Assembly: GCF_040703125.1 (NCBI RefSeq)
Contig: NZ_CP160035.1
Span: 558,001 to 622,000, forward strand
Source of the DNA: Flavobacterium ovatum
GTDB taxonomy: Bacteria > Bacteroidota > Bacteroidia > Flavobacteriales > Flavobacteriaceae
DNA: 64,000 nucleotides
Direction: 5' to 3'
Under the pieces are notes generated by a model, which saw only the letters and a list, made by a program, of their open reading frames with translations, searched no databases and had not been told where the DNA came from. Position numbers and translations under genes: made by a program. How positions within the stretch are numbered: position 1 is the first letter of the stretch; every line of letters starts with the position of its first letter. This document shows, piece by piece, positions 55,963 through 64,000 of this stretch.

Positions 55963-57861
55963 CTAATATGCTCTTGCATCTTTTCCTTCATAAAAATTCA
56001 TAAAAGCTCTATTTACCACTCTATTACCTCCAGGTGTAGGATAATCGCCTGTAAAATACCAGTCTCCTAAATTTTTAGGACAAGCGACATGTAGATCCTC
56101 AACCGTTTGGAATATAATTTTAACCTCAGCCTTAATCTCTGAAGAGCTTAACATCTCTGCTATTTTATCCGAAACCTCTTGAGGAGCAAACGGTTCATAT
56201 ATAGCAGTTACGTAATTCACAACATCAATATCTTTAAAATTTTCTTGTGATTTACATTTTGCATATACCTCATCAACGATGTGATACATATTTCTTTCTT
56301 TTAAAAGTTCTAGTGCCGCTTTAAAAGCTACCAGTCCTTCTAATTTAGCCATATCAATTCCATAACAATCAGGAAAACGAATTTGTGGCGCAGAAGAAAC
56401 AATTACGATTCGTTTAGGCCCCAATCGATCCATCATTTTGATAATACTCTTTTTAAGAGTAGTTCCTCTTACAATACTATCATCAATGATAACTAAGTTA
56501 TCCGTTGGTTTTATTACACCGTAAGTAACATCATATACATGCGCAACTAAATCATCACGGCTACTATCCTCAGTAATAAAGGTTCTTAGCTTAGCGTCTT
56601 TAATAGCTACTTTCTCTGTACGTATTTTAACTTCTAAAAGTTCTTTTAAACTATCTTCGGTTAGTGTATGACGGTTTTCTAAAATGTAGTCATTTTTTCT
56701 TTGATTCAAGAAATCTTGAGCCGCTTCTACCAATCCATAAAAGGAAGTTTCGGCTGTATTTGGAATATAAGAAAAAACAGTATTATCCGTATCTTGATCT
56801 ATTGAATCTAAAACTGCTGGCAAAATTAATTTTCCAAGCGTTTTTCTTTCTTGATAAATTTCAGCATCACTTCCTCTAGAGAAATAAATTCGTTCAAAAG
56901 AACATGATTTTTTTACAGTAGGCGTCAAAATCTCTTTCATAGAAACCGTCCCGTCTTTCTTGATAATCAAGGCACTTCCTGGATCAATTTCTTGAACTTT
57001 TTCAAAAGGAATATTGAATACCGTTTGAATCACAGGTCTTTCAGAAGCTACTACTACTACTTCATCATCTTGGTAATAGTAAGCGGGTCTAATTCCTGCT
57101 GGGTCTCTAAATACAAATGCATCACCATGTCCTAAAAGTCCAGCCATAGCATATCCACCATCTAAATTTTTTGCAGAACGAGCTAAAATTTTAGCAACAT
57201 CTAATCTTTCTGCAATTACAGGAGAAGCTTCTTGTTTTGAATACCCTTCGGCTTTACAGTCTTGGTACAATTGCATTACTTCTTTATCTAAAAAGTGACC
57301 AATTTTCTCCATTATGGTAACCGTATCCGCCATTTCTTTTGGATGTTGTCCTAACTCAACCAAATTTTCGAAAAGCTCTTTTACATTGGTCATGTTAAAG
57401 TTCCCCGCCAAAATAAGATTGCGATGCATCCAGTTACTTTGTCTCAAAAATGGATGAACACTTTCGATACTATTTTTCCCAAAAGTACCATAACGAACGT
57501 GACCTAAAAACAATTCGCCTATATAAGGAATATTTGCTTTTTGTGCCGCTACATCATCTGCATACTCAGGATGGTTTGCCATTTCCTCATTGATCCTTTC
57601 GTTAATCTGAGCAAAAACATCTTGTATCGGTTGCGATTGATTGGAGCGAACTCTACTGATGTATCTTTCACCAGGTTCTACATCCAATTTAATACTAGCA
57701 AACCCAGCTCCATCTTGTCCGCGATTGTGCTGTTTCTCCATCATAAGATACATTTTTTGTATCCCGTAAAATGCAGACCCGTATTTTTCCTTATAGAATT
57801 CAAGCGGTTTAAGTAGTCTAACTAATGCTATTCCACACTCGTGTTTTAATGCGTCGCTCAT
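55963..57861 (-). CDS. purF: Amidophosphoribosyltransferase (PurF family)
   Basis: First committed step of purine synthesis: PRPP plus glutamine to phosphoribosylamine. The 632-residue protein is longer than the roughly 500 of classical PurF. The nucleophile is probably C9 (KHECGIALVRLL) after removal of an eight-residue propeptide. Glutaminase motifs NRGQDGAGF and HVRYGTFG follow, then the PRPP motif VIIDDSIVRGTTLKKSI. Insertions in both domains match the long Bacteroidota form. Next to a PfkB kinase, with purN nearby. Confidence 0.9.
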   Translation of the reverse strand: MSDALKHECGIALVRLLKPLEFYKEKYGSAFYGIQKMYLMMEKQHNRGQDGAGFASIKLDVEPGERYISRVRSNQSQPIQDVFAQINERINEEMANHPEYADDVAAQKANIPYIGELFLGHVRYGTFGKNSIESVHPFLRQSNWMHRNLILAGNFNMTNVKELFENLVELGQHPKEMADTVTIMEKIGHFLDKEVMQLYQDCKAEGYSKQEASPVIAERLDVAKILARSAKNLDGGYAMAGLLGHGDAFVFRDPAGIRPAYYYQDDEVVVVASERPVIQTVFNIPFEKVQEIDPGSALIIKKDGTVSMKEILTPTVKKSCSFERIYFSRGSDAEIYQERKTLGKLILPAVLDSIDQDTDNTVFSYIPNTAETSFYGLVEAAQDFLNQRKNDYILENRHTLTEDSLKELLEVKIRTEKVAIKDAKLRTFITEDSSRDDLVAHVYDVTYGVIKPTDNLVIIDDSIVRGTTLKKSIIKMMDRLGPKRIVIVSSAPQIRFPDCYGIDMAKLEGLVAFKAALELLKERNMYHIVDEVYAKCKSQENFKDIDVVNYVTAIYEPFAPQEVSDKIAEMLSSSEIKAEVKIIFQTVEDLHVACPKNLGDWYFTGDYPTPGGNRVVNRAFMNFYEGKDARAY

Positions 57862-57907
57862 TGCAGTATTATTTGTAGTATTATTATTTAAAAAAACCTT
57901 ATGTAAA

Positions 57908-57935
57908 ACAAAAAAGCCCCTTTTTAGGGACTTTA
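57908..57935 (-). terminator. Terminator after the PfkB kinase gene
   Basis: AAGTCCC pairs with GGGGCTT (one wobble), T run on the minus strand, within the 79-bp gap before purF. Confidence 0.6.
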
Positions 57936-57940
57936 AAGTA

Positions 57941-58864
57941 TTATAATTCTATATCAAACTGTGTCAATGACTTAAATTGCTTCAATCTCGACACTACTTC
58001 ATCCTTATCTAAACCAACCATTCTTTCTGTTCCAAATTTCTCCACACAAAATGAAGCTAAATTAGAACCGTAAATAATAGCATTTTTCATATTCTCAAAA
58101 GATACATTTTCACTTTGCGTAATGTATCCAGTAAATCCACCTGCAAAAGTATCTCCTGCACCTGTTGGATCAAAAACTTCCTCTAATGGTAATGCTGGCG
58201 CAAAGAAAACCTCTTTGTCATGAAACAATAAAGCGCCATGTTCTCCTTTTTTAATCACCACATATTGAGGTCCCATTGCTTGAATTTTAGCAGCAGCTTT
58301 TACTAATGAATACTCACCAGAAAGCTGTCTAGCCTCTTCATCATTGATAGTGATCACGTCTACTCTCTTTATCACTTCTAATAATTCAGGTAAAGCGCAG
58401 TCCATCCAGAAATTCATAGTATCTAAAACTATTAATTTAGGTTTTGCTGTCAATTGATCTAAAACTCCACTTTGCACTAATGGATGTAAGTTTCCTAACA
58501 TCACTACATCGGAATTTTTATAATTTTCAGGAACTTTTGGCTGAAAATCTGCTAAGACATTTAATTGCGTATCTAAAGTGTCTCTAGAGTTCAAATCATT
58601 GTGGTAGCGACCACTCCAAAAGAATGTTTTCCCACCCTTAACCACTTCAAGTCCAGAAATATCAATATTTCTCGCTGTTAATAAATCTAAATATTCTTGT
58701 GGAAAATCATCTCCAACCACAGAGACGATAGCTGATTGTAAATCAAAAAAAGCAGCAGACAGACCTATATAAGTTCCAGCTCCTCCTAATATTTTATCAG
58801 TTTTACCAAAAGGAGTTTCAATGGCGTCGAAAGCGACTGTCCCAACAATCAATAATTTGTTCAT
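57941..58864 (-). CDS. PfkB family carbohydrate/nucleoside kinase
   Basis: A 307-residue ribokinase-fold kinase beginning LLIVGTVAFDAIETPFG, with the glycine-rich LGGAGTYIGLSAA loop and catalytic DPTGAGDTFAGGF near 247. Its close link with purF in flavobacteria could suggest a nucleoside or ribose substrate, but nothing in the sequence fixes it. A TATCTTTG -7 box on the minus strand (58888-58895) lies 24 bases upstream. Confidence 0.85.
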   Translation of the reverse strand: MNKLLIVGTVAFDAIETPFGKTDKILGGAGTYIGLSAAFFDLQSAIVSVVGDDFPQEYLDLLTARNIDISGLEVVKGGKTFFWSGRYHNDLNSRDTLDTQLNVLADFQPKVPENYKNSDVVMLGNLHPLVQSGVLDQLTAKPKLIVLDTMNFWMDCALPELLEVIKRVDVITINDEEARQLSGEYSLVKAAAKIQAMGPQYVVIKKGEHGALLFHDKEVFFAPALPLEEVFDPTGAGDTFAGGFTGYITQSENVSFENMKNAIIYGSNLASFCVEKFGTERMVGLDKDEVVSRLKQFKSLTQFDIEL

Positions 58865-58937
58865 TTTGCAAATTTTGAATTAAAGTGCAAAGATAAACTT
58901 TAGTTTAGAAGTTTTAAAGTTTATAAGTTTAAAGTTT

Positions 58938-59417
58938 TTATAAAAGTTTTGCTTCTTCTTTCTCATAAAAGGCATCGACGGAAAGAGGCTTGCTTTGTGA
59001 AGCCATCACGGCCAATTCATCGCATCTTTCGTTTTGAGGATGATTATTATGTCCCTTAACCCACTTAAAATCAACCTGGTGTTTTCTATAAATAACCAGA
59101 AAACGCTTCCATAAGTCAGGATTTTTTTTTCCAACATAGCCTTTTTTCTCCCATCCAAACACCCATCTTTTCACAACAGAATCAATAACATATTTGGAAT
59201 CCGAAACAACCAAAACCTTTGTATTAGGGTTTTTCAACTTCTCCAAACCTACGATTACCCCCAACAATTCCATTCGGTTATTAGTAGTGTGACGAAAACC
59301 CTCAAAGAACTCCTTCTTATAAGGTGTCCCTGCTTTTTCCATCACAACACCATAACCTCCATTTCCAGGATTTCCTTTGGCTGCTCCGTCTGTATATATA
59401 AGAACTTCGTAGTTCAT
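58938..59417 (-). CDS. rnhA: Ribonuclease HI
   Basis: A 159-residue nuclease that removes RNA from RNA-DNA hybrids. The DEDD residues are in IYTDGAAKGNPGNGGYG (Asp near 9), TNNRMELLGVIVGL (Glu), VVSDSKYVIDSV (Asp) and NERCDELAVMAS (Asp). It includes the basic protrusion VFGWEKKGYVGKKNPDLW, as in E. coli RNase HI. It follows purN by 12 bases and is probably co-transcribed. Confidence 0.95.
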   Translation of the reverse strand: MNYEVLIYTDGAAKGNPGNGGYGVVMEKAGTPYKKEFFEGFRHTTNNRMELLGVIVGLEKLKNPNTKVLVVSDSKYVIDSVVKRWVFGWEKKGYVGKKNPDLWKRFLVIYRKHQVDFKWVKGHNNHPQNERCDELAVMASQSKPLSVDAFYEKEEAKLL

Positions 59418-59429
59418 TTATTATTTTGT

Positions 59430-59993
59430 TTATGATTCTAATACTTGCGCAATAACTTCTGGGAAATATTTATATTCCAATTCATGAATTTTAGCCGCCA
59501 CATCTTCAGCAGAATCAGCAGCAACAACTTCAAAGTTTTTCTGAAAAATCACACCACCTTCATCGTAGTTTTCATTTACATAATGAATTGTAATACCTGA
59601 TTCCTTTTCCTTATTTTCCACAACTGCTCTGTGAACATGCATACCATACATTCCTTTACCTCCATATTTAGGAAGCAATGCAGGATGTATATTAATGACT
59701 TTATTAGGATATTCAGCTATAATATTTTCGGGGAATTTCAATAAAAAACCTGCTAAAACAATTAAATCGGGTTGAAGAAAATTAATTTTTTGTAAAAATT
59801 CACCTTCAAATAGTTCGATTTTAGAAAAAACTTGAGCTTTAATGTTATATTTTTTTACACGCTCAATAACCCCTGCATTAGGGTTATTTGTAAACACTCC
59901 AACTACCTTCACATTTCCATTAGAATTGAAATATTTTATAATATTTTCAGCATTAGAGCCCGAACCTGAAGCAAAAATCACAATTTTTCTCAT
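59430..59993 (-). CDS. purN: Phosphoribosylglycinamide formyltransferase
   Basis: A 187-residue transformylase of purine synthesis using 10-formyl-tetrahydrofolate. Signatures: IFASGSGSNAENIIKYF, LAGFLLKFPENII, NIHPALLPKYGGKGMYGMHVH with the catalytic Asn/His, and the Asp of NYDEGGVIFQ. Divergent from acpP. Confidence 0.95.
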   Translation of the reverse strand: MRKIVIFASGSGSNAENIIKYFNSNGNVKVVGVFTNNPNAGVIERVKKYNIKAQVFSKIELFEGEFLQKINFLQPDLIVLAGFLLKFPENIIAEYPNKVINIHPALLPKYGGKGMYGMHVHRAVVENKEKESGITIHYVNENYDEGGVIFQKNFEVVAADSAEDVAAKIHELEYKYFPEVIAQVLES

Positions 59994-60111
59994 TATTCAT
60001 ACAATTAATTAAAGCACAAAAAACGGAATAAAAAATGAAAACAAATAACTAAAGCACGTCTTTGTTTCAAATTATTTTATAAATTAGCTGACACATTTAT
60101 TAACATATTGA

Positions 60112-60140
60112 TTGTTTTAAAATAAAGTTTTTTATTTTTG
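60112..60140 (+). promoter_or_regulatory. Promoter of acpP
   Basis: TTG (60112-60114), 18-base spacer, TATTTTTG (60133-60140); 30 bases before the acpP ATG. Confidence 0.62.
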
Positions 60141-60170
60141 CGATCAAATTAAATTCTAAAATTAAAGATT

Positions 60171-60407
60171 ATGTCAGACATTGCATCAAGAGTAAAAGCG
60201 ATTATCGTAGACAAATTAGGCGTTGACGAAAACGAAGTTGTAACAGAAGCAAGCTTCACTAATGATTTAGGAGCTGACTCGTTAGACACAGTTGAGCTTA
60301 TTATGGAATTCGAAAAAGAATTTGATATCCAAATTCCAGACGATCAAGCAGAGAACATTGCTACTGTTGGTCAAGCTATTTCTTATATCGAAGAAGCTAA
60401 AAAATAA
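60171..60407 (+). CDS. acpP: Acyl carrier protein
   Basis: A 78-residue acidic helical carrier of fatty acid intermediates. S37 in [13 protein letters not shown] is the phosphopantetheine attachment site. It lies before fabF, whose product condenses acyl chains held on this protein. A terminator between them suggests acpP is also expressed alone at a higher level. Confidence 0.97.
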   Translation: MSDIASRVKAIIVDKLGVDENEVVTEASFTNDLGADSLDTVELIMEFEKEFDIQIPDDQAENIATVGQAISYIEEAKK

Positions 60408-60415
60408 TAAATTTT

Positions 60416-60450
60416 ACACCCGTTTGCATATACATGTACACGGGTGTTTT
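60416..60450 (+). terminator. Terminator after acpP
   Basis: ACACCCGT pairs with ACGGGTGT around a 16-base loop, ending in TTTT. Confidence 0.65.
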
Positions 60451-60587
60451 ATTATTTTAAAATTAGGTAATCCAGATTGAATTTCAATCAATAAAGATAT
60501 ACACAATAATTACTCACTGCTTTTTTGTAATATTACAGTAAAAAAAGAGTGGGTTTTGTTTGTTTAAAGACACTAAAACATAAAGTT

Positions 60588-61841
60588 ATGGAATTAAGGC
60601 GAGTTGTTGTTACAGGTTTGGGTGCTCTTACTCCTATAGGAAATACCGTTGAAGAGTTTTGGAATTCACTCATTAATGGGGTTAGCGGTGCTGCTCCTAT
60701 CACTTATTTTGATGCTTCAAAATTTAAAACCAAATTTGCATGTGAGTTGAAAAACTTTAATGTAGAAGATTTTATTGACCGTAAAGAGGCTAGAAAAATG
60801 GACCGTTACGCACAATATGCTGTTGTTTCATCAGAGGAAGCAATGAAGGATGCTAACTTTGATATGGACAAAATCGACAAAGACCGCGCTGGAGTAATCT
60901 GGGGATCAGGAATTGGTGGATTAGAAACTTTTCAAATCGAAGTATTAAACTTTGCTGCTGGTGATGGTACTCCAAAATTCAACCCATTCTTTATCCCAAA
61001 AATGATTGGCGATATTGCTTGTGGTCATATTTCAATCAAATATGGTTTTAGAGGACCTAACTTCGGTACTGTTTCTGCTTGTGCTTCTTCCACTAATGCT
61101 ATCATTGATGCTTTCAACTACATTCGTTTGGGACATGCAGATATTATGGTAACTGGAGGATCTGAAGCAGCTGTAACTATTGCAGGTATGGGAGGTTTTA
61201 ATGCCATGCACGCTTTATCAACTAGAAATGATGATCCAAAAACCGCTTCAAGGCCAATGGATAAAGACAGAGATGGATTTATTTTAGGTGAAGGAGCTGG
61301 AGCTTTGATCTTAGAAGAATACGAACATGCTATTGCTCGTGGCGCAACTATCTATTGTGAAGTAGGTGGTGGTGGAATGTCTGCAGATGCACATCATATT
61401 ACAGCACCACACCCAGAAGGCATAGGGGCTAGAAACGTAATGTTAAACTGTTTGAGAGATGCAGGTTTAAAACCAACTGATGTTGACGGTGTTAATATGC
61501 ACGGAACTTCAACTCCTCTTGGAGATTTAGCCGAGTCTAAAGCTATCTTACAAGTATTTGGAGATCATGCTTATACCATGAACTTAAATTCAACCAAATC
61601 AATGACTGGTCACCTACTAGGTGCTGCCGGAGCTATTGAAACCATATCAACAATTCTTTCTATGAAATACGGAATTGTACCTCCAACTATTAATCATTTT
61701 ACAGATGATGAAAATATTGATCCAAAATTAAATTTCACTTTTAATACTCCTCAAAAAAGAGATATGAAAGTGGTAATGAGCAACACTTTTGGTTTTGGTG
61801 GACACAATGCTTGTGTTTTGATGAAAAAATTAGAATTGTAA
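60588..61841 (+). CDS. fabF: Beta-ketoacyl-ACP synthase II (FabF)
   Basis: Elongating condensing enzyme of fatty acid synthesis. The 417-residue product has the catalytic Cys at C165 (TVSACASSTNAI) and the two histidines in VNMHGTSTPLGD and KSMTGHLLGAAGAIE. The start at 60588 (MELRRVVVTGLGALTP) is standard. rnc follows after 8 bases, as commonly seen (acpP-fabF-rnc). Confidence 0.96.
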   Translation: MELRRVVVTGLGALTPIGNTVEEFWNSLINGVSGAAPITYFDASKFKTKFACELKNFNVEDFIDRKEARKMDRYAQYAVVSSEEAMKDANFDMDKIDKDRAGVIWGSGIGGLETFQIEVLNFAAGDGTPKFNPFFIPKMIGDIACGHISIKYGFRGPNFGTVSACASSTNAIIDAFNYIRLGHADIMVTGGSEAAVTIAGMGGFNAMHALSTRNDDPKTASRPMDKDRDGFILGEGAGALILEEYEHAIARGATIYCEVGGGGMSADAHHITAPHPEGIGARNVMLNCLRDAGLKPTDVDGVNMHGTSTPLGDLAESKAILQVFGDHAYTMNLNSTKSMTGHLLGAAGAIETISTILSMKYGIVPPTINHFTDDENIDPKLNFTFNTPQKRDMKVVMSNTFGFGGHNACVLMKKLEL

Positions 61842-61849
61842 TTGTACTT

Positions 61850-62593
61850 ATGAGTATATTCAAAAAAATATTTACAAAATCCCGTCGTTCTAACGAAGAC
61901 GGGATTTTTTTTGATGCCATCGAAAAAATATTAGGATTTACACCTAAAAACATTGAACATTATCAAAAAGCGTTCACGCATCGTTCGGTCAACAAAGTAA
62001 CTCCAAACGGAAATCCGATTAACTATGAACGATTAGAGTTCTTGGGTGACGCTATGTTAAGTGCTGTAATTGCTGGACATTTATTCAACAAAGCTCCTTT
62101 GGGAGACGAAGGATACCTAACTAAAATGCGCTCAAAAATAGTTAGTAGAGAACATCTGAACGAATTAGGTAAAGATTTGAATTTAATTAAGTTTGTTCAA
62201 AGTAAAGTACCCATCAACCATTTTGGCGAAAATATCCATGGAAATATTTTCGAATCATTGATTGGAGCTATATATCTAGACAAAGGATATGTTTACTGTG
62301 AGAAATTTATTCAAAAAAGAGTTATCATACCCTATGTTGATATTTCACGATTAGAAGGGAAAGTAATCAGCTACAAAAGCTTAGTAATTGAATGGTGTCA
62401 GAAAGAAAAGAAAATTTTTCACTATGATATATTTGAAGATAATGGAATAGATGGACAACGACTTTTTGGAGTAAAATTAAGCATTGACGACAAGGTGATA
62501 GCCAAAGCCAGAGCCACCTCAAAAAAGAAGGCCGAGGAAAAAGCTTCTCAACGTGCCTACTTCGCTTTTCAAACTCAAATAGACAAAAAGTAG
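61850..62593 (+). CDS. rnc: Ribonuclease III
   Basis: A 247-residue double-strand-specific RNase for rRNA processing. The signature NYERLEFLGDAMLSAVIAGHLF contains the catalytic acidic residues, with a second group in NIFESLIGAIYLDKGY. The C-terminal double-stranded RNA-binding domain includes ATSKKKAEEKASQRAYF. Start at 61850 (MSIFKKIF) is chosen over an upstream overlap with fabF. Confidence 0.95.
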   Translation: MSIFKKIFTKSRRSNEDGIFFDAIEKILGFTPKNIEHYQKAFTHRSVNKVTPNGNPINYERLEFLGDAMLSAVIAGHLFNKAPLGDEGYLTKMRSKIVSREHLNELGKDLNLIKFVQSKVPINHFGENIHGNIFESLIGAIYLDKGYVYCEKFIQKRVIIPYVDISRLEGKVISYKSLVIEWCQKEKKIFHYDIFEDNGIDGQRLFGVKLSIDDKVIAKARATSKKKAEEKASQRAYFAFQTQIDKK

Positions 62594-62706
62594 GAAAAAC
62601 AAACCAAAACTACAACGTTTGCGTTTGGAATTTAAAGAAATCATTGCAATATCAGTACTTATACTTAGATAGAAATGCTATATTTACATCTTGATTTAGA
62701 ATCACT

Positions 62707-63195
62707 ATGGCTATTCATAAATTAGATATCGGTGAATTTGACGAAATAGATTATTATCTAATTGCGATACATACATCATTAGAAGATTATAGATTAGCCT
62801 ATTTCATTAATCAAAAATTGCCTATCAATTTAGGCAAAAGTAAAGATGAAGTTCATATAAAGATAAAAGGAGGAGAGACACAGTTCTCTAGATTTTATTA
62901 TGATGATACTGAGAATAGTGTTGCATGGGATTTGATACAAAATACAAATGAAGTTTTTCAACAGAATCGAGAAACTACAAATAATTTGTTTTCAGATTCA
63001 ACTATTGAAATGGCAACCAAAGTCTATTTACTTCCTGAATTGAAAAAGGTAGATTATTTTTTAAAAATCGAAAACTCAAATGATACTATTGATGTATCCA
63101 AAATAAAACAAATATTAAATACAATTGATGAAATTTCCACGGCCTATGCTGTAGAAACTGATCAAATAAAATCAAAAAACAATTTAATTTTCTAA
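62707..63195 (+). CDS. IPExxxVDY family protein
   Basis: A 162-residue Bacteroidota-specific protein of unknown function. Its naming motif is present as LPELKKVDYFLKIE near residue 103. It lies between rnc and pyk, its usual place in flavobacteria, and ends 5 bases before pyk, so it is probably co-transcribed with it. Confidence 0.87.
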   Translation: MAIHKLDIGEFDEIDYYLIAIHTSLEDYRLAYFINQKLPINLGKSKDEVHIKIKGGETQFSRFYYDDTENSVAWDLIQNTNEVFQQNRETTNNLFSDSTIEMATKVYLLPELKKVDYFLKIENSNDTIDVSKIKQILNTIDEISTAYAVETDQIKSKNNLIF

Positions 63196-63200
63196 CAACA

Positions 63201-64000
63201 ATGAGTACAAACAAAAAAACCAAAATTGTAGCCACACTTGGACCGGCTTGTAGCACAAGAGAGATTATCAAAGATATGATTGATGCTGGGGTAAATGTCT
63301 TCAGAATTAATTTTTCTCATGCTGATTATGAAGGTGTAAAAGAAAAAATAAACATAATCAGAAGTCTTAATGAAGAGTTTGGTTATTCAACTGCAATTTT
63401 AGGAGATCTACAAGGACCTAAACTTCGCGTAGGAATTATGGAAGACGGCATAGTAGTAAACGATGGTGATTTAATCACTTTCACTACTGCTGAAGAAGTT
63501 ATAGGAACTGCAAGTAGAGTTTTTATGAAATATAAAAATTTCCCTAATGATGTAAATGAAGGAGAAAGAATATTACTTGATGACGGTAAATTAATTTTTG
63601 AAATTGTTTCAACAGACAAGAAAACAGAAGTTGTTGCTAAAGTTATACAAGGTGGAGAATTGAAATCTAAAAAAGGGGTTAACCTTCCTAATACTAAAAT
63701 TTCACTTCCTGCATTGACAGAAAAAGATATTGCTGATGCTATTTTTGCAATTGGTCAAAAAGTGGATTGGATCGCGCTTTCTTTTGTGAAAACGCCACAA
63801 GATTTAAAAGACTTGCAAGATTTAATTGCTGAACATTCAGATGTTAAGATTCCGATTATTGCTAAAATCGAGATGCCAGAAGCACTTGAAAACATGGACA
63901 AAATTGTAGCTTACTGTGATGCCTTAATGGTAGCGCGTGGAGACCTAGGAGTTGAACTTCCTGCTCATGAGGTACCATTAGTACAAAAAGACTTAATCCG
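63201..64000 (+). CDS. pyk: Pyruvate kinase (N-terminal part, runs off the window)
   Basis: The first 266 codons of pyruvate kinase, which makes pyruvate and ATP from phosphoenolpyruvate. Visible: KTKIVATLGPACST, FRINFSHADYEG, DLQGPKLRVG before the B domain, and IPIIAKIEMPEALENMD with the catalytic Lys and metal-binding Glu. It continues beyond 64000. Confidence 0.95.
   Translation, partial: MSTNKKTKIVATLGPACSTREIIKDMIDAGVNVFRINFSHADYEGVKEKINIIRSLNEEFGYSTAILGDLQGPKLRVGIMEDGIVVNDGDLITFTTAEEVIGTASRVFMKYKNFPNDVNEGERILLDDGKLIFEIVSTDKKTEVVAKVIQGGELKSKKGVNLPNTKISLPALTEKDIADAIFAIGQKVDWIALSFVKTPQDLKDLQDLIAEHSDVKIPIIAKIEMPEALENMDKIVAYCDALMVARGDLGVELPAHEVPLVQKDLI

Overview
The window is AT-rich chromosomal DNA from a member of the Bacteroidota, almost certainly Flavobacteriaceae and most like Flavobacterium. 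Reasons: a TAnnTTTG -7 box recurs upstream of many genes; Shine-Dalgarno motifs are not evident; TTG starts occur; the gene sets are flavobacterial (IPExxxVDY protein next to pyk, DUF177-rpmF-fabH-accB-accC, sdhCAB with a single cytochrome b subunit, OmpA with thrombospondin-3 repeats, RecB-like nuclease genes flanking ompA); and flavobacterial interspersed repeats fill the spacers. No identification was checked by database search; all come from reading motifs.

Layout. 1-9.5 kb: recJ, an MFS exporter, a family 9 glycosyltransferase, an LpxH-like phosphatase, a QueD-like enzyme, an omega-amidase, a large Ig-like lipoprotein and methylmalonyl-CoA epimerase. 9.5-14.96 kb: an integrated element of about 5.3 kb inserted at the 3' end of a tRNA with anticodon CAT. 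It encodes a tyrosine integrase, an excisionase-like HTH protein, a HUH Rep with a YxxxY motif of phiX174 gpA type, small unknown proteins, a secreted Cys-rich peptide and a HIT plus HNH cargo pair. It is bounded by an 83-bp imperfect direct repeat that includes a terminator. 15-23 kb: ribE, pdxA, the rpmF/fabH/accBC lipid cluster, mtgA, tRNA-Ala(GGC) and an enoyl-CoA hydratase. 23-32.6 kb: sdhCAB, an aminopeptidase P, an AIM24 protein, umuC-umuD in unusual order and an alpha/beta hydrolase. 32.8-40.5 kb: AddB-like nuclease, ompA, AddA-like helicase-nuclease. 40.9-48 kb: rbfA, a LolC/E-type permease, dusB, lepA, a hexose kinase and thiL. 48.1-52.2 kb: a signalling locus. 52.6-64 kb: glycyl-tRNA synthetase, comF, sod, purF, a PfkB kinase, rnhA, purN, acpP, fabF, rnc, an IPExxxVDY protein and the start of pyk.

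The most striking item is the signalling locus. A TPR sensor kinase and its response regulator lie next to an 86-residue secreted protein that is little more than a signal peptide followed by five copies of NVGGSRQIKTD. All base differences among the five repeat cores are synonymous. On the other side lies a LytTR regulator whose receiver has Glu at the phospho-acceptor position. This looks like a multi-copy peptide precursor with its own regulators, though that function is inference.

Other structure: arrays of 7-bp-period repeats in at least six gene junctions, a family of palindromic interspersed repeats, and a 56-bp perfect palindrome between a predicted promoter and lepA.
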